Shown here piece after piece: positions 49,591 to 57,912 of a stretch of DNA of 64,000 nt (the stretch's first letter is position 1; each line of letters starts with the position of its first letter). The position numbers were made by a program, and so were the translations under genes. Source of the stretch: Candidatus Bathyarchaeota archaeon (GTDB lineage: Archaea; Thermoproteota; Bathyarchaeia; TCS64). The notes beneath the pieces were generated by a model. It searched no databases. It was not told the DNA's origin and was given only the letters and a program-made list of their open reading frames with translations. Location of the stretch: contig JAFGTA010000101.1 in the NCBI GenBank assembly GCA_016934355.1, forward strand, positions 1-64,000, given 5' to 3'.

Positions 49591-50340
49591 ATGAATAAAA
49601 TAGTTAAAAACTCTGAAAAACAGGGCCTGACTGCCCAAAACTTGGACGAATTGTTCGACGGGCCCCTAAAACCTATGAACAGCGGCAACGCGAGACTAGT
49701 CTACAAGCTATTCTACGACGCAAGAGATCAAGGACTGACCACCATAGACATACAGCACCTGCTCGAAGACTATGATAGAAAGTACAGCAAGAAGGACCTA
49801 CACAACTGGCTAAACGACCTCATGGCATCAAATCTGATAACCAAGGAAAGCCAACGCGGGAAACCCACAATTGTGCCATATAATGGCCGTTACACCTATG
49901 ATATATGGCGTTTAACGCCCCACGGATACCAGATCGGGCGAAAAATCGAGGGTTTCATAGGCAAATACCCTAACCTAATTGAAGAAAAAATCATCGAGAA
50001 AACACGTCTTCCCACCCTACACGAGTTAAAGTCCAGCGACTTGGACACAATCCAGGCACTATACATGAACTCTGCGATCCTAACGACAATACACGAGTCG
50101 GGTGGCTCCACAGACCTGAAGAGCCTATCAGAGAAAACAATGGTCAAGCCCGAGCCCCTCGGCAGGTTCCTGCAGACCCAGCAAAAAAACGGTTCACCCC
50201 CCCTATACCATTTAAGCGAGAAACCTATGGGGATCGCCGAGAGGATACTACAGACACTTGGCCTATCCTCCTTCAAGAACCTCGTCGTCTCCCTGAGTTC
50301 CGAGGGTAAGAAAATCGTCGAAGGGCTACTGAGTGCCTGA
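49591..50340 (+). CDS. predicted DNA-binding regulator (winged-helix-like), unknown family
   Basis: 249 residues. Residues about 35-95 look like a winged helix: ARLVYKLFYDARDQGLTTID, IQHLLEDYDRKYSKKDLHNW, LNDLMASNLITKESQRGKPT. A second helical region (about 165-235) holds SLSEKTMVKPEPLGRFLQTQ and ends LVVSLSSEGKKIVEGLLSA, again wHTH-like. No enzyme motifs. The perfect inverted repeat at its start codon suggests it controls itself and perhaps the divergent gyaR. I do not recognise a named family. Confidence 0.55.
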   Translation: MNKIVKNSEKQGLTAQNLDELFDGPLKPMNSGNARLVYKLFYDARDQGLTTIDIQHLLEDYDRKYSKKDLHNWLNDLMASNLITKESQRGKPTIVPYNGRYTYDIWRLTPHGYQIGRKIEGFIGKYPNLIEEKIIEKTRLPTLHELKSSDLDTIQALYMNSAILTTIHESGGSTDLKSLSEKTMVKPEPLGRFLQTQQKNGSPPLYHLSEKPMGIAERILQTLGLSSFKNLVVSLSSEGKKIVEGLLSA

Positions 50341-50737
50341 GACCATGTCTGGAGACCAAGAAACCGCCGGACACAGTTTGTATCCATAATCTTGAAGGTA
50401 CTTTATCTATAAGGCGTAAAACAAGCGATCGGAGAAATGATGTAAAAGTGTTAAAACAAGGCCCTATCTATACGTGTTTTTTACTATTTTCATCCGAGCA
50501 CACCTCCGAGATATAAAAGCATGAAAAACGTTTGGACATAAAACCTATCCATGAGAAAAATGGCCTGTTTTTGGGGTAAAAATGCCTAAAGTCGCGCCTC
50601 CGGCGAAGCACACCTGAAGGGAGGGGGATGATAATCCCGGCACGCTATGAGTCAAACACGAAAATTTCGACACCAAGGGGAGAAGCTGGACGATGAGGCT
50701 CTGTCCGGACATATGGGGACCATCATAAAACACAAAA

Positions 50738-50831
50738 GCCTGGGAGGGGGAGCGCCTATGCTCCCCCGGGTTTGCTGGCGTAGCTGAAAGGAGATGAGGC
50801 GTTTCAGAAACCTAGTGAGATTCCCCCAGGC
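50738..50831 (+). ncRNA. candidate structured RNA (three-way junction)
   Basis: GCCTGGG (50738-50744) pairs with CCCAGGC (50825-50831) and encloses two hairpins: GGGGGAGC-GCCTAT-GCTCCCCC (50746-50767, perfect 8 bp) and CTGAAA/TTTCAG (50784-50807). A further GGGAT-GATA-ATCCC stem is at about 50624-50637. It shows no RNase P or SRP RNA signature that I can see. Short reading frames run through it (50647-50787 and 50838-50933), so coding or mixed function is possible. Confidence 0.3.
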
Positions 50832-50837
50832 AAAAAC

Positions 50838-50933
50838 ATGAAGCTCGGACAAATGCTTAACGAAGCACCGAAGAGCCGCATAAAGTGGATACGCGAAACC
50901 CGGGGACACACCCGAAAAAACTACCTGTGCTAA
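50838..50933 (+). CDS. possible 31-aa basic small protein
   Basis: From ATG 50838: MKLGQMLNEAPKSRIKWIRE continues to TRGHTRKNYLC. The same frame is open upstream to 50784 (KGDEAFQKPSEIPPGKN), which reads like natural protein text. No family recognised. It may be a real small gene or the tail of a decayed one. Confidence 0.25.
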   Translation: MKLGQMLNEAPKSRIKWIRETRGHTRKNYLC

Positions 50934-51118
50934 AGACCAAGACAGACATGAGATAGATGGTCTCACTGCATCGAGTAAAGAACGCCTTTTCGACACATTT
51001 TCTATTCATTTACCCTACGGGGTTTCTATGCAGAAAACATTCATAGGATTGACGCTGATCCGTTTCCCGGCGCAAGCCTATCTAGGTATACTGAGCTCAT
51101 ACCCAGAGACGCCGTTTC

Positions 51119-51136
51119 GTCCCAGAATTCTGAGAC
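51119..51136. promoter_or_regulatory. 18-bp palindrome GTCCCAGA-AT-TCTGAGAC
   Basis: Arms match 7 of 8 positions with each other and the same 2-nt spacing is kept. Flanks resemble the 47264 site (GCCGTTTC before, AAAAGCCG after, against GCGGTTTT and GATGGCGG). Third member of this motif family in 4 kb. Confidence 0.5.
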
Positions 51137-51198
51137 AAAAGCCGTCTATAAGAGCCCATTGAAGCATCTGGACTTTGTCCTAGCCGTGTTGTAAATAG

Positions 51199-51660
51199 AT
51201 CGACGCTAAGCGAGTCCTGTGTCTCTTGTTCAACCATGGCGAAGCCGTCGCCTATTCTTCGCCGGAGGACGAGATAACACCTAAAGCTAGGCACATCAAC
51301 TTAGAGAAAAAGATGCTGCAAGATTTCACGAACATCAAAAGAAAGTTCGCCTACGGAGCGCCTGAGGACGAGGTTCGAGTTCGTTTCGGACCTTGTCAGG
51401 AACTCAGCTTCTAGAAGCTCTCAATATACCTGAACGAACGTGGTGCTCCACAGCGAGCAACCTGAGCCATAACATGATGCACCCTAAGATGAATGCTCTG
51501 ACAAGCGCCTTGCGCTCAGGGACCCCCCTACAACTTCGACCTGAAGCGGGTGCAGAAATTCATCACCTAGTACGCGGCGTCAGGCGACAGGATAATCCTC
51601 TTCATGTAATAAACATCACCCTATATCGAAAAGAATTCGCGCAGCCACTGAAAGCTTGAA
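51199..51660 (+). pseudogene. degenerate coding remnant, possibly restriction-enzyme-like
   Basis: One frame reads FNHGEAVAYSSPEDEITPKA then LEKKMLQDFTNIKRKFAYGA and PEDEVRVRF, with natural-looking residue use, and stops at 51412. In another frame the text from 51393 continues (LLEALNIPERTWCST) to 51657. The PEDEVRxxF phrase recalls the N-terminal domain of type I restriction HsdR-like proteins, but this is weak. I see an interrupted gene rather than an intact one. Confidence 0.35.
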
Positions 51661-51866
51661 GAGGCGACGTCGCTCAACGACGACCAGTGTCGGGTACACT
51701 GATACGCTAAGATGAGAGGCTGAGGGAGGGCTTCGCCGATGCTGGAAAGCCTCGGAGCGAACGCGGGTGAAGCAGGTTCTGTGCAGGTGTCTCTGATAAC
51801 ACGTCGCCGAGGACATATTTTCAAGCAAATAGGTTAGGGTAAATGGATGGAAAAGTGTGGTAAAGA

Positions 51867-53552
51867 CTAGGATTCGAGGATGGCTCCCCTGTCTGCGCTG
51901 GTAACCTGTTTGGCGTACCGTGCAAGATAGCCTTTTGTCACGTTGGGAGGTCTGGGTTTCCAGTTCTCCTTACGCTTCTTCAACACATCCTCAGACACAT
52001 CAAGTGATAGAGATCGCTCAGGGATATTCACTGTAATCTTATCCCCGTTCTCAACCAACGCTATGGGGCCACCAACCGCAGCCTCAGGCGCTATATGCCC
52101 TATACATGGTCCTCTGCTTGCACCGCTGAACCTGCCATCAGTCAACAGATAGACGCGGTCTAAACCATAACCCACAACAGCGCTCGTGGACGCAAGCATC
52201 TCCCTCATGCCTGGACCGCCTTTTGGTCCCTCATACCTGATAACCAAAACGTCGCCGTTCTCGACTTTTCCACCGTGAATCGCCTCGATGGCGTCCTCTT
52301 CACGTTCAAACACCTTTGCTGTGCCCGTGAACTTCCACATCTTTGGGTCAATGGCAGCCATCTTAGCGACAGCTCTCTTTGGTGCTAGGTTGCCTTTCAG
52401 GATAGCCATACCGCCTGTCTCGTGCATCGGGTTATCCAATGGTCGAATAATTTCCCTATCGTAAACCTCGACGCCTTTCAGGTTCTCCTTTATGGTTTTA
52501 CCTGTAGCTGTGATCAAGCTGGTGTCCAGTCTCTTCTCTAAGGTTTTCATCACACCGGGAATACCCCCTGCGTTGTGCAGTTCCTCGATGATGATCCTAC
52601 CAGCTGGAGCCATGTTAACCAGATGAGGTGTTATCTTGCTTATCTCGTCAAACAACTCTAATGGAAGGCCTATGCCTCGTTCCTCAGCAACGGCTTTCAG
52701 GTGGAGCACCGTGTTTGTGCTTCCCCCTAACGCCATATCAACAGTTATCGCGTTCTTGAAGGCTTTCTCGGTTAATATCTTGCTTGGGGTTAAGCCCATT
52801 TTGAGTAGTTCAACGATCTTTTTCCCTGACTCGTACGCAAGCTCCTCCCTGTGTTTTCCCATACTTTCAGTGGTAGCCATATAGGGCAAGGTCATCCCAA
52901 TGGCTTCAATCAGACACTGCATAGTCATCGCCGTGAACATACCTGCACAGGCACCGGGGCTCGCACAACATAATCCTTCAAGATATGCCCCTTCTTTCTC
53001 GCTGATCTCTCCCTTCATGAGGAGTCCTCGTACCTCGAAGAGGTCCATGACCGTGATCTTCTTTCCTTTGTATTTTCCCCACTCTGGGCAGCCTGCAGCC
53101 ATGGGTCCACCTAGCACGAATATTGTCGGTATGTCCAGTCTGGCTGTAGCCATAAGCATACCGGGATCGATCTTGTCACATGTGGTAAGACATACCATGG
53201 CGTCGAATCCGTGGCTTCCTATCATGATTTCGAGGCTGTCTGCGATGATTTCCCTGCTTGGGAGGCTGAGCTTCATTCCGTCGTGTCCCATGGCGATGCC
53301 GTCGCATACGCTGATGGTGTTGAATTCTCTGGGTACTCCTCCTGCGTCTCTTACTCCTTTCTTTACTATCTCCGCGAGCCTGTTCAGGTGAACGTGGCCG
53401 GGGTTTATCTCGGTGAAGCTGTTGGCGATTGCTATGAGGGGTTTCCTAATGTCCTCTTCTGATACGCCGGTGCCTTTCAGCAGCGAGCGTTGACTTATCC
53501 GGTCGGGGCCGTCGAAGACGCTACTTGATCTATGGCGGGGGTTAGCACTCAT
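51867..53552 (-). CDS. ilvD: dihydroxy-acid dehydratase
   Basis: 561 residues. Fe-S Cys in [16 protein letters not shown] and in [19 protein letters not shown], plus an early Cys in [25 protein letters not shown] text and [20 protein letters not shown] complete the IlvD/Edd signature. It makes 2-keto acids for valine, isoleucine and leucine (and pantothenate). IlvD is favoured over phosphogluconate dehydratase by overall form. It stands alone, with no other ilv genes adjacent. Confidence 0.94.
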   Translation of the reverse strand: MSANPRHRSSSVFDGPDRISQRSLLKGTGVSEEDIRKPLIAIANSFTEINPGHVHLNRLAEIVKKGVRDAGGVPREFNTISVCDGIAMGHDGMKLSLPSREIIADSLEIMIGSHGFDAMVCLTTCDKIDPGMLMATARLDIPTIFVLGGPMAAGCPEWGKYKGKKITVMDLFEVRGLLMKGEISEKEGAYLEGLCCASPGACAGMFTAMTMQCLIEAIGMTLPYMATTESMGKHREELAYESGKKIVELLKMGLTPSKILTEKAFKNAITVDMALGGSTNTVLHLKAVAEERGIGLPLELFDEISKITPHLVNMAPAGRIIIEELHNAGGIPGVMKTLEKRLDTSLITATGKTIKENLKGVEVYDREIIRPLDNPMHETGGMAILKGNLAPKRAVAKMAAIDPKMWKFTGTAKVFEREEDAIEAIHGGKVENGDVLVIRYEGPKGGPGMREMLASTSAVVGYGLDRVYLLTDGRFSGASRGPCIGHIAPEAAVGGPIALVENGDKITVNIPERSLSLDVSEDVLKKRKENWKPRPPNVTKGYLARYAKQVTSADRGAILES

Positions 53553-53919
53553 AACGTGGAAGCCGCTTTCTACCCATATATTTCTTACCTGACCTATACT
53601 AAATGGCTAAAAAAGTCCGGGGAATTGAACTAAAGATGCGAATGAATCCTTTGCATGGCAGAGGTTAAAGCTAGGCTTGATATCCTAGATGAAACGCTGT
53701 AATTTGGGTTAAAATCTCTGAGGTTGTTGTCGATTTCTTATTAATTTCTACATCTTGCCCTATCTTTCTCTAAAATTATACGTGGATGATGTGCTGAACT
53801 GTTAATAAGTTGAGCCGTTCACATCCTGTTTTAAGCTGTTTCTGCATATTCATCGAGCGAGAAAAGAGTAGTATATGAAGGAACTCCTCCGAAAAGTCTA
53901 CACTAAATACCTTTTTGGT
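53553..53919. other. 367-nt AT-rich intergenic region
   Basis: Between the starts of ilvD and the end of argH. No gene is visible. It contains CTAGG-CTTGATAT-CCTAG (about 53674-53692), and AT-rich stretches that likely include the ilvD promoter (TTAGTATAGG read on the minus strand near 53595). Nothing else recognised. Confidence 0.4.
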
Positions 53920-55410
53920 CTAGCCCACGAGTGCCTCCTCGGCCTTAGCCAACATGGCGTTTGCCTTGACTAGCTTCTCAAGCCTGATCGTCCTTCTCTT
54001 CTCCTCTTCCAGCAGCTGCCCCCTCTGGTTCTCGATCATTTTCTTGACAGACTCCTCCGCTGGACCGCCTATGGCCTTCCTCCTCTGCACGTTCAATAGA
54101 GGGTCGACGGCTGAATGCAGCTCAGAATCAGGAACTGCTAGGGCTTTGCCCACCACCTTCATCGAAGCCTCCTCGATCATCTCAGAGGATATATTCTCGG
54201 CCTTGATCCCCTCATTTATCGCTTTGAGGGTCACCTCGACGACGACGTCGTGGGCCTGCCTGAACGAGAGACCGTGAAGCCTGACCAGCGTGTCCGCCAA
54301 GTCGGTCATGGTGCTGAACCCCTCCCTGAGCCGCCTCTCCATGTTCTCCCGCATGGGCCTCAGCGTCTCGACGACGCCTGCCATCACGTTTGTGCTCCCC
54401 ACCGCGGTGTCGATGGAAACGGGCTCCAGCATCACCCTGTCCACGATGTTCGTGTATGAGACGCCCTTCATTGAAGCGATCACGGATACCATGTTCCCTA
54501 TGGACTCGGCGGCGTAGCTCTTTACCTGCTCAAGTATCAGCGGGTTCTTCTTCTGCGGCATGATGCTGCTGGTTCCCGCGTACGCCTCGTCCAGATCCAC
54601 GAGCCGGTGCTCGTCAGAGCTCCAGATCTGCAGATCCTCGGCAAGCCTGCTCAGGTTGCTCATGTGGATAGCGAGGGCCGCGGAGAACTCCATGAAGTAG
54701 TCGATGGCCGCCACAGCGTCGTGAGAGTTCTCGATTAGCCCGTCGAAGCCCAGCAGCTCCATCGTGCGGTACCTGTTGATAGGCCAGCCTGTGCCCGCGA
54801 AGGCGGCTGAACCCATGGGGCTGAGGTTGGCCCGCCCGTATATTCCCTCCAGCCGCTGGACGGTGCGGCCCGCCGCCTCGACATGCGCCAGTATGTAGTG
54901 AGCCAGCGTTATCGGCTGAGCCTGTCTCCAGTGCGTGTATCCGGGCATGACCGCATCAGTGGTATCTACTGCCTTGTCCAGCAGCCTCCGCCTGAACTCG
55001 ATGACGACCCCGATGACGCGCTCGATCTGATCCCTGTAGTACAGCCTCCTCTGGCTGTGGCCGAGGTCGTTTCTGCTTCTGGCGATATGCATCTTGCCTC
55101 CGACACTGCCGATCTCCTTTATCAGCGCGGTCTCGGTGGACATGTAACCCGTCAACGAAGGGTCCGCCCTCGCCTGCTCAGCCACCTTCTTTACGCCGGA
55201 TATGATCGCAGCCGCCTCGCGACGTGGAATGATGCTCTCCTCGGCGAGCATCACCACGTGGGCCCTGTGGATCAAAGTCTGGCAGTAGTAGGAAGCCACG
55301 TCGAACGACGCATGGCACGCCCTCCACGCGTTCAGCTCGATTATCTCGGGGGCGCTAGCTTTGCTCGCCCTCCCAAATCGCTCCCAGTCCTCGCGACTCG
55401 AATCAACCAT
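53920..55410 (-). CDS. argH: argininosuccinate lyase
   Basis: 496 residues from ATG 55410; open codons upstream are not needed. The fumarase/aspartase superfamily signature is AGTSSIMPQKKNPLILEQVK with catalytic Ser. HIARSRNDLGHSQRRLYYRD and PGYTHWRQAQPITLAHYILA are ArgH motifs. It releases arginine and fumarate as the last arginine-synthesis step. ArgG is not in view. The methyltransferase gene is divergent, 59 nt from its start. Confidence 0.93.
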   Translation of the reverse strand: MVDSSREDWERFGRASKASAPEIIELNAWRACHASFDVASYYCQTLIHRAHVVMLAEESIIPRREAAAIISGVKKVAEQARADPSLTGYMSTETALIKEIGSVGGKMHIARSRNDLGHSQRRLYYRDQIERVIGVVIEFRRRLLDKAVDTTDAVMPGYTHWRQAQPITLAHYILAHVEAAGRTVQRLEGIYGRANLSPMGSAAFAGTGWPINRYRTMELLGFDGLIENSHDAVAAIDYFMEFSAALAIHMSNLSRLAEDLQIWSSDEHRLVDLDEAYAGTSSIMPQKKNPLILEQVKSYAAESIGNMVSVIASMKGVSYTNIVDRVMLEPVSIDTAVGSTNVMAGVVETLRPMRENMERRLREGFSTMTDLADTLVRLHGLSFRQAHDVVVEVTLKAINEGIKAENISSEMIEEASMKVVGKALAVPDSELHSAVDPLLNVQRRKAIGGPAEESVKKMIENQRGQLLEEEKRRTIRLEKLVKANAMLAKAEEALVG

Positions 55411-55469
55411 TATAAACACCGGGAAGTTATTTGGTGAATCAGTATTAATAGAATGGCACGTGTGCAACC

Positions 55470-56006
55470 ATGAGCCGGCACAAGAGAACCATAAGGGACA
55501 GGTACGACGACCTCGGCGGAAAGATATATGACCTCAGATACACCGAGGAGCAGATGCTGAAGTACCGTGCCGTGATTGACGAACTAGGGGAGGCAGATGG
55601 CGTTGTGCTGGATAATGGCTGCGGGACAGGCTTACTCTTAGAGACGATGGAAGTAGTTACTGTGGGCCTCGATCTCTCGACGCAGCTGCTCGTGAAGGCT
55701 CATGAGAGGACGAAAACCCTTCATATGATACATCTAGTAAACGGGGACTCGGAAAATCTACCGTTCAGGTCAATCATGTTTAGTGCTGTCTACTCGGTCA
55801 CCGTCATCCAGAACTCTATGAGTCCTGTTCGGATGCTTGAGGAGATGGGTCGGGTCAAGCGTGGGGCAGGTGTGATGGCGGTCACGACACTGAAAAAAGC
55901 CTTCAGTAAACAGGAGTTTATAGAGTTAATCATAAAATCTAACTTAAAAATAAAGAGATTTGTTGACTCTGAAAACACAAACGACTGGATGATCATAGCT
56001 GAATAA
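55470..56006 (+). CDS. class I SAM-dependent methyltransferase
   Basis: 178 residues. SAM-binding motif I: VVLDNGCGTGLLLETMEV; acidic motif II: TVGLDLSTQLLVKA; a motif III-like GDSENLPFRSIMFSAVYSVTV. The C-terminus is truncated compared with large family members and has no clear substrate domain. The start ISRHKRTIRDRYDDLGGKIYD resembles archaeal small-molecule methyltransferases. Substrate unknown. Confidence 0.82.
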   Translation: MSRHKRTIRDRYDDLGGKIYDLRYTEEQMLKYRAVIDELGEADGVVLDNGCGTGLLLETMEVVTVGLDLSTQLLVKAHERTKTLHMIHLVNGDSENLPFRSIMFSAVYSVTVIQNSMSPVRMLEEMGRVKRGAGVMAVTTLKKAFSKQEFIELIIKSNLKIKRFVDSENTNDWMIIAE

Positions 56007-56045
56007 TGACAGAAAAGTGTAGGGAGAAACAGGCAGTTTCAGAAG

Positions 56046-56061
56046 GTTTTTATATCAAGCC
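56046..56061 (+). promoter_or_regulatory. LSm promoter, identical to the L22 promoter string
   Basis: GTTTTTATATCAAGCC is the same 16 bases as at 25598-25613 upstream of L22. It places a TATA box about 50 nt before TTG 56101, supporting that start over the ATG at 56065. Confidence 0.6.
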
Positions 56062-56100
56062 AATATGCACTATTCAATACATAAGAAAGGTGTACACATC

Positions 56101-56355
56101 TTGGAGCCACGTAAGAAGCCACTCAACGTACTGATAAAGTCGGTAGGAAGCAATGTCGCCGTCGCCCTCAAGGGCAGAGGCGAGTACAGAGGCAAGATGA
56201 TCCGCGCAGACGGCTACATGAATATGATGCTCAAGGGAGCCAAGGAGTACGACAACACCGGCCTGGTGGCGTCCTACGGAGACGTGTTCATCAGAGGAAA
56301 CAACATACTCTACATATGCATAGACCCTCAGACGCTTCCCCCGGGCGGCAACTGA
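56101..56355 (+). CDS. LSm (Sm-like) RNA-binding protein
   Basis: 84 residues from TTG 56101, chosen because the TATA box at 56047-56055 puts the transcript start after ATG 56065, and GGTG lies 7-8 nt upstream. Sm1 motif: VGSNVAVALKGRGEYRGKMI with DGYMNMMLKGA. Sm2 motif: GDVFIRGNNILYICID. Forms heptameric rings that bind U-rich RNA. The L37e gene, its common archaeal neighbour, is not present; ubiX follows. Confidence 0.9.
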   Translation: MEPRKKPLNVLIKSVGSNVAVALKGRGEYRGKMIRADGYMNMMLKGAKEYDNTGLVASYGDVFIRGNNILYICIDPQTLPPGGN

Positions 56356-56407
56356 ATCAGTTTAAATCCCCGCTCTTCTAACTCATACCGTCGAGGTGCA
56401 TAAAACC

Positions 56408-56962
56408 ATGAAGCTAGTCGTAGCCATCACAGGCGCAAGCGGGGTACTATACGCCAAGAACTTTCTTGAGGCCGCCAAGGGTCTCGGCATAGAGACGCAC
56501 CTCATAATAACCGATTCGGGTCGAACCGTCGCCACCCACGAGCTGGGCGGCGTCGAGCAGCTAAAGTCCCTAGCCGACTACAGCTACGACCCTGAGGACC
56601 TCGAAGCCCCTATAGCGAGCGGTAGCTTCAGGGTGAACGGGATGGTCATAGTCCCGGCATCCATGAAGACCGTAGCCGCTCTCGCCCACGGCTACAACGA
56701 GAACCTCGTGACAAGGGCCGCCGACGTGCACCTAAAGGAGAGGAGGCCCCTCGTGGTCGTGCCCCGTGAGACCCCTCTTCACGCAGTGCACCTCGAGAAC
56801 ATGGCGACACTTAGCAGGCTCGGCGCCGTGATTCTGCCAGCGATGCCGGGGTTTTATCATGACCCAAAATCAATCGATGACCTTGCTACCTTCATCTCGG
56901 GGAAGATACTGGACCAGCTTGGTGTCGAGAACCACCTCTACCGCAGGTGGGGCGAGCCCTAG
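56408..56962 (+). CDS. ubiX: flavin prenyltransferase UbiX
   Basis: 184 residues from ATG 56408, giving MKLVVAITGASGVLYAKNFL, the UbiX FMN-binding N-terminus. IASGSFRVNGMVIVPASMKT and VVVPRETPLHAVHLENMATL are conserved, and PAMPGFYHDPKSIDDLATFI ends the family. It attaches dimethylallyl to FMN to make the cofactor of UbiD decarboxylases. No UbiD is in the window. Its stop overlaps the HD gene by 4 nt. Confidence 0.93.
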   Translation: MKLVVAITGASGVLYAKNFLEAAKGLGIETHLIITDSGRTVATHELGGVEQLKSLADYSYDPEDLEAPIASGSFRVNGMVIVPASMKTVAALAHGYNENLVTRAADVHLKERRPLVVVPRETPLHAVHLENMATLSRLGAVILPAMPGFYHDPKSIDDLATFISGKILDQLGVENHLYRRWGEP

Positions 56963-57528
56963 GACTCCGCCTCCAACTCGTTCATGAACTCTTCCAGGTA
57001 CCTGAGCATGAACTCGTGGCGCCTCTCGGCCATTCTCCTTGCCTCCTCAGTGTAGAGCAGCTCCCTCAGTTTGAGTAGCTTCTCGTGAAAATGCCCGACG
57101 AACCTCTCCAGCGGCCTACCGTGCTCGCCGCTGTACTGGGCCCCCCTGTAGACTCCCACGGCGCCCATGGCGTCCAGCTTGTCGGCGTCGCTGAGTATCT
57201 GGGCTTCTAATGATGTGGCGCCGAGGCTGCCGCTGAAGCTGTGGACCCTGATGGCCTCCGCGATGGCGTCTATCCGCGCCTCGTCGAGCCCGGCCTCCCT
57301 GAGTATCTCTATCGCTTTCTTGGCTCCCCTCGCGGCGTGGTCCTCGCCTCCCCTGCCGACGTCGTGAAGTATCGCGGCGGGTATGAGGACATCCATGTCT
57401 GCGCCGAGCTTCTCCCCGAGGGCGGTGCAGAGCCTTATCACCCTCTCGGTGTGCTCGTAGCCGTGGCAGCCGTTCAACTCCTGATGCCTCATAGACTCTC
57501 TGGACAGCCTATCGTACAACGAATCCAA
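56959..57528 (-). CDS. HD-domain phosphohydrolase
   Basis: 189 residues. HD motif: CHGYEHTERVIRLCTALGEK (first His), AAILHDVGRGGEDHA (H-D pair), then DADKLDAMGAVGVYR (second Asp). Such small HD proteins hydrolyse nucleotides or phosphodiesters; the substrate is unknown. The OB-fold gene ends 6 nt upstream of it on the same strand, so they form a pair. The fold call is firm and the substrate is open. Confidence 0.86.
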   Translation of the reverse strand: MDSLYDRLSRESMRHQELNGCHGYEHTERVIRLCTALGEKLGADMDVLIPAAILHDVGRGGEDHAARGAKKAIEILREAGLDEARIDAIAEAIRVHSFSGSLGATSLEAQILSDADKLDAMGAVGVYRGAQYSGEHGRPLERFVGHFHEKLLKLRELLYTEEARRMAERRHEFMLRYLEEFMNELEAES

Positions 57529-57534
57529 TTGGCG

Positions 57535-57831
57535 TCACTGCCTCTCGATGACCGAGTCCCTGCCGACGTTCACAGATAATACGCCCTTATAGGAGGTTAT
57601 GAAGCACCCAGTGATCCTCAGAGTGTCGCCGGCCTTCAAACGCTCAAGCTCCGGGATCATCTCGTTCCAGACAGTCAAAGCCATGGACCCCGAGTCATCC
57701 TTGACGACGCCCTCCACCAGGTTGTGCTTCAGGCCGCTGTAGGTGGTTACCTCTCTCTGCTCCTCAAGGCTGACGAGGTCCAAGGTGAGCTCTACCTTCT
57801 CCATGCCTGGCCTGAGTTCACTTAACTTCAT
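57535..57831 (-). CDS. OB-fold nucleic-acid-binding protein
   Basis: 98 residues from ATG 57831 (MKLSELRPGMEKVELTLDLV). The pattern VEGVVKDDSGSMALTVWNEM then LKAGDTLRITGCFITSYKGV then LSVNVGRDSVIER is an RPA/SSB-type OB fold like the SOSS-B family. Single-stranded DNA or RNA binding is likely. Five-beta-strand spacing fits. The HD gene is next on the strand. ATG 57864 is a longer alternative overlapping the thrC upstream region. Confidence 0.8.
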   Translation of the reverse strand: MKLSELRPGMEKVELTLDLVSLEEQREVTTYSGLKHNLVEGVVKDDSGSMALTVWNEMIPELERLKAGDTLRITGCFITSYKGVLSVNVGRDSVIERQ

Positions 57832-57912
57832 TTCGGGCACGTGAAGTGATGGGTTGGACCCCATAAAATGTTTGGCATAAGCATAAAACCGTGCCGAGGC
57901 AATGAATACTTG

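Larger units (their letters stand above)
50341..51866. other. gene-poor 1.5-kb region with structured and decayed sequence
   Basis: No standard gene is evident on either strand. It holds a possible structured RNA or small genes (50600-50935), a palindrome (51119-51136), and a broken coding remnant (51199-51660). TATA-like ATATAAAAG occurs near 50511. The base composition stays similar to the flanks. Codon-like patches that stop or shift frame suggest former genes under decay or a site of past insertion. Confidence 0.55.

Noticed and set aside
50652..50996. Minus-strand reading frame of 114 codons in the gene-poor region
   Set aside because: Residue makeup is not protein-like (Leu/Ser/Arg biased shadow text), with no start context or known domain.
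50341..51000. RNase P RNA or SRP RNA gene
   Set aside because: I could not find RNase P conserved segments (such as the GAGGAAAG region) or the SRP helix 8 GGAAGG/AGCA motifs on either strand.
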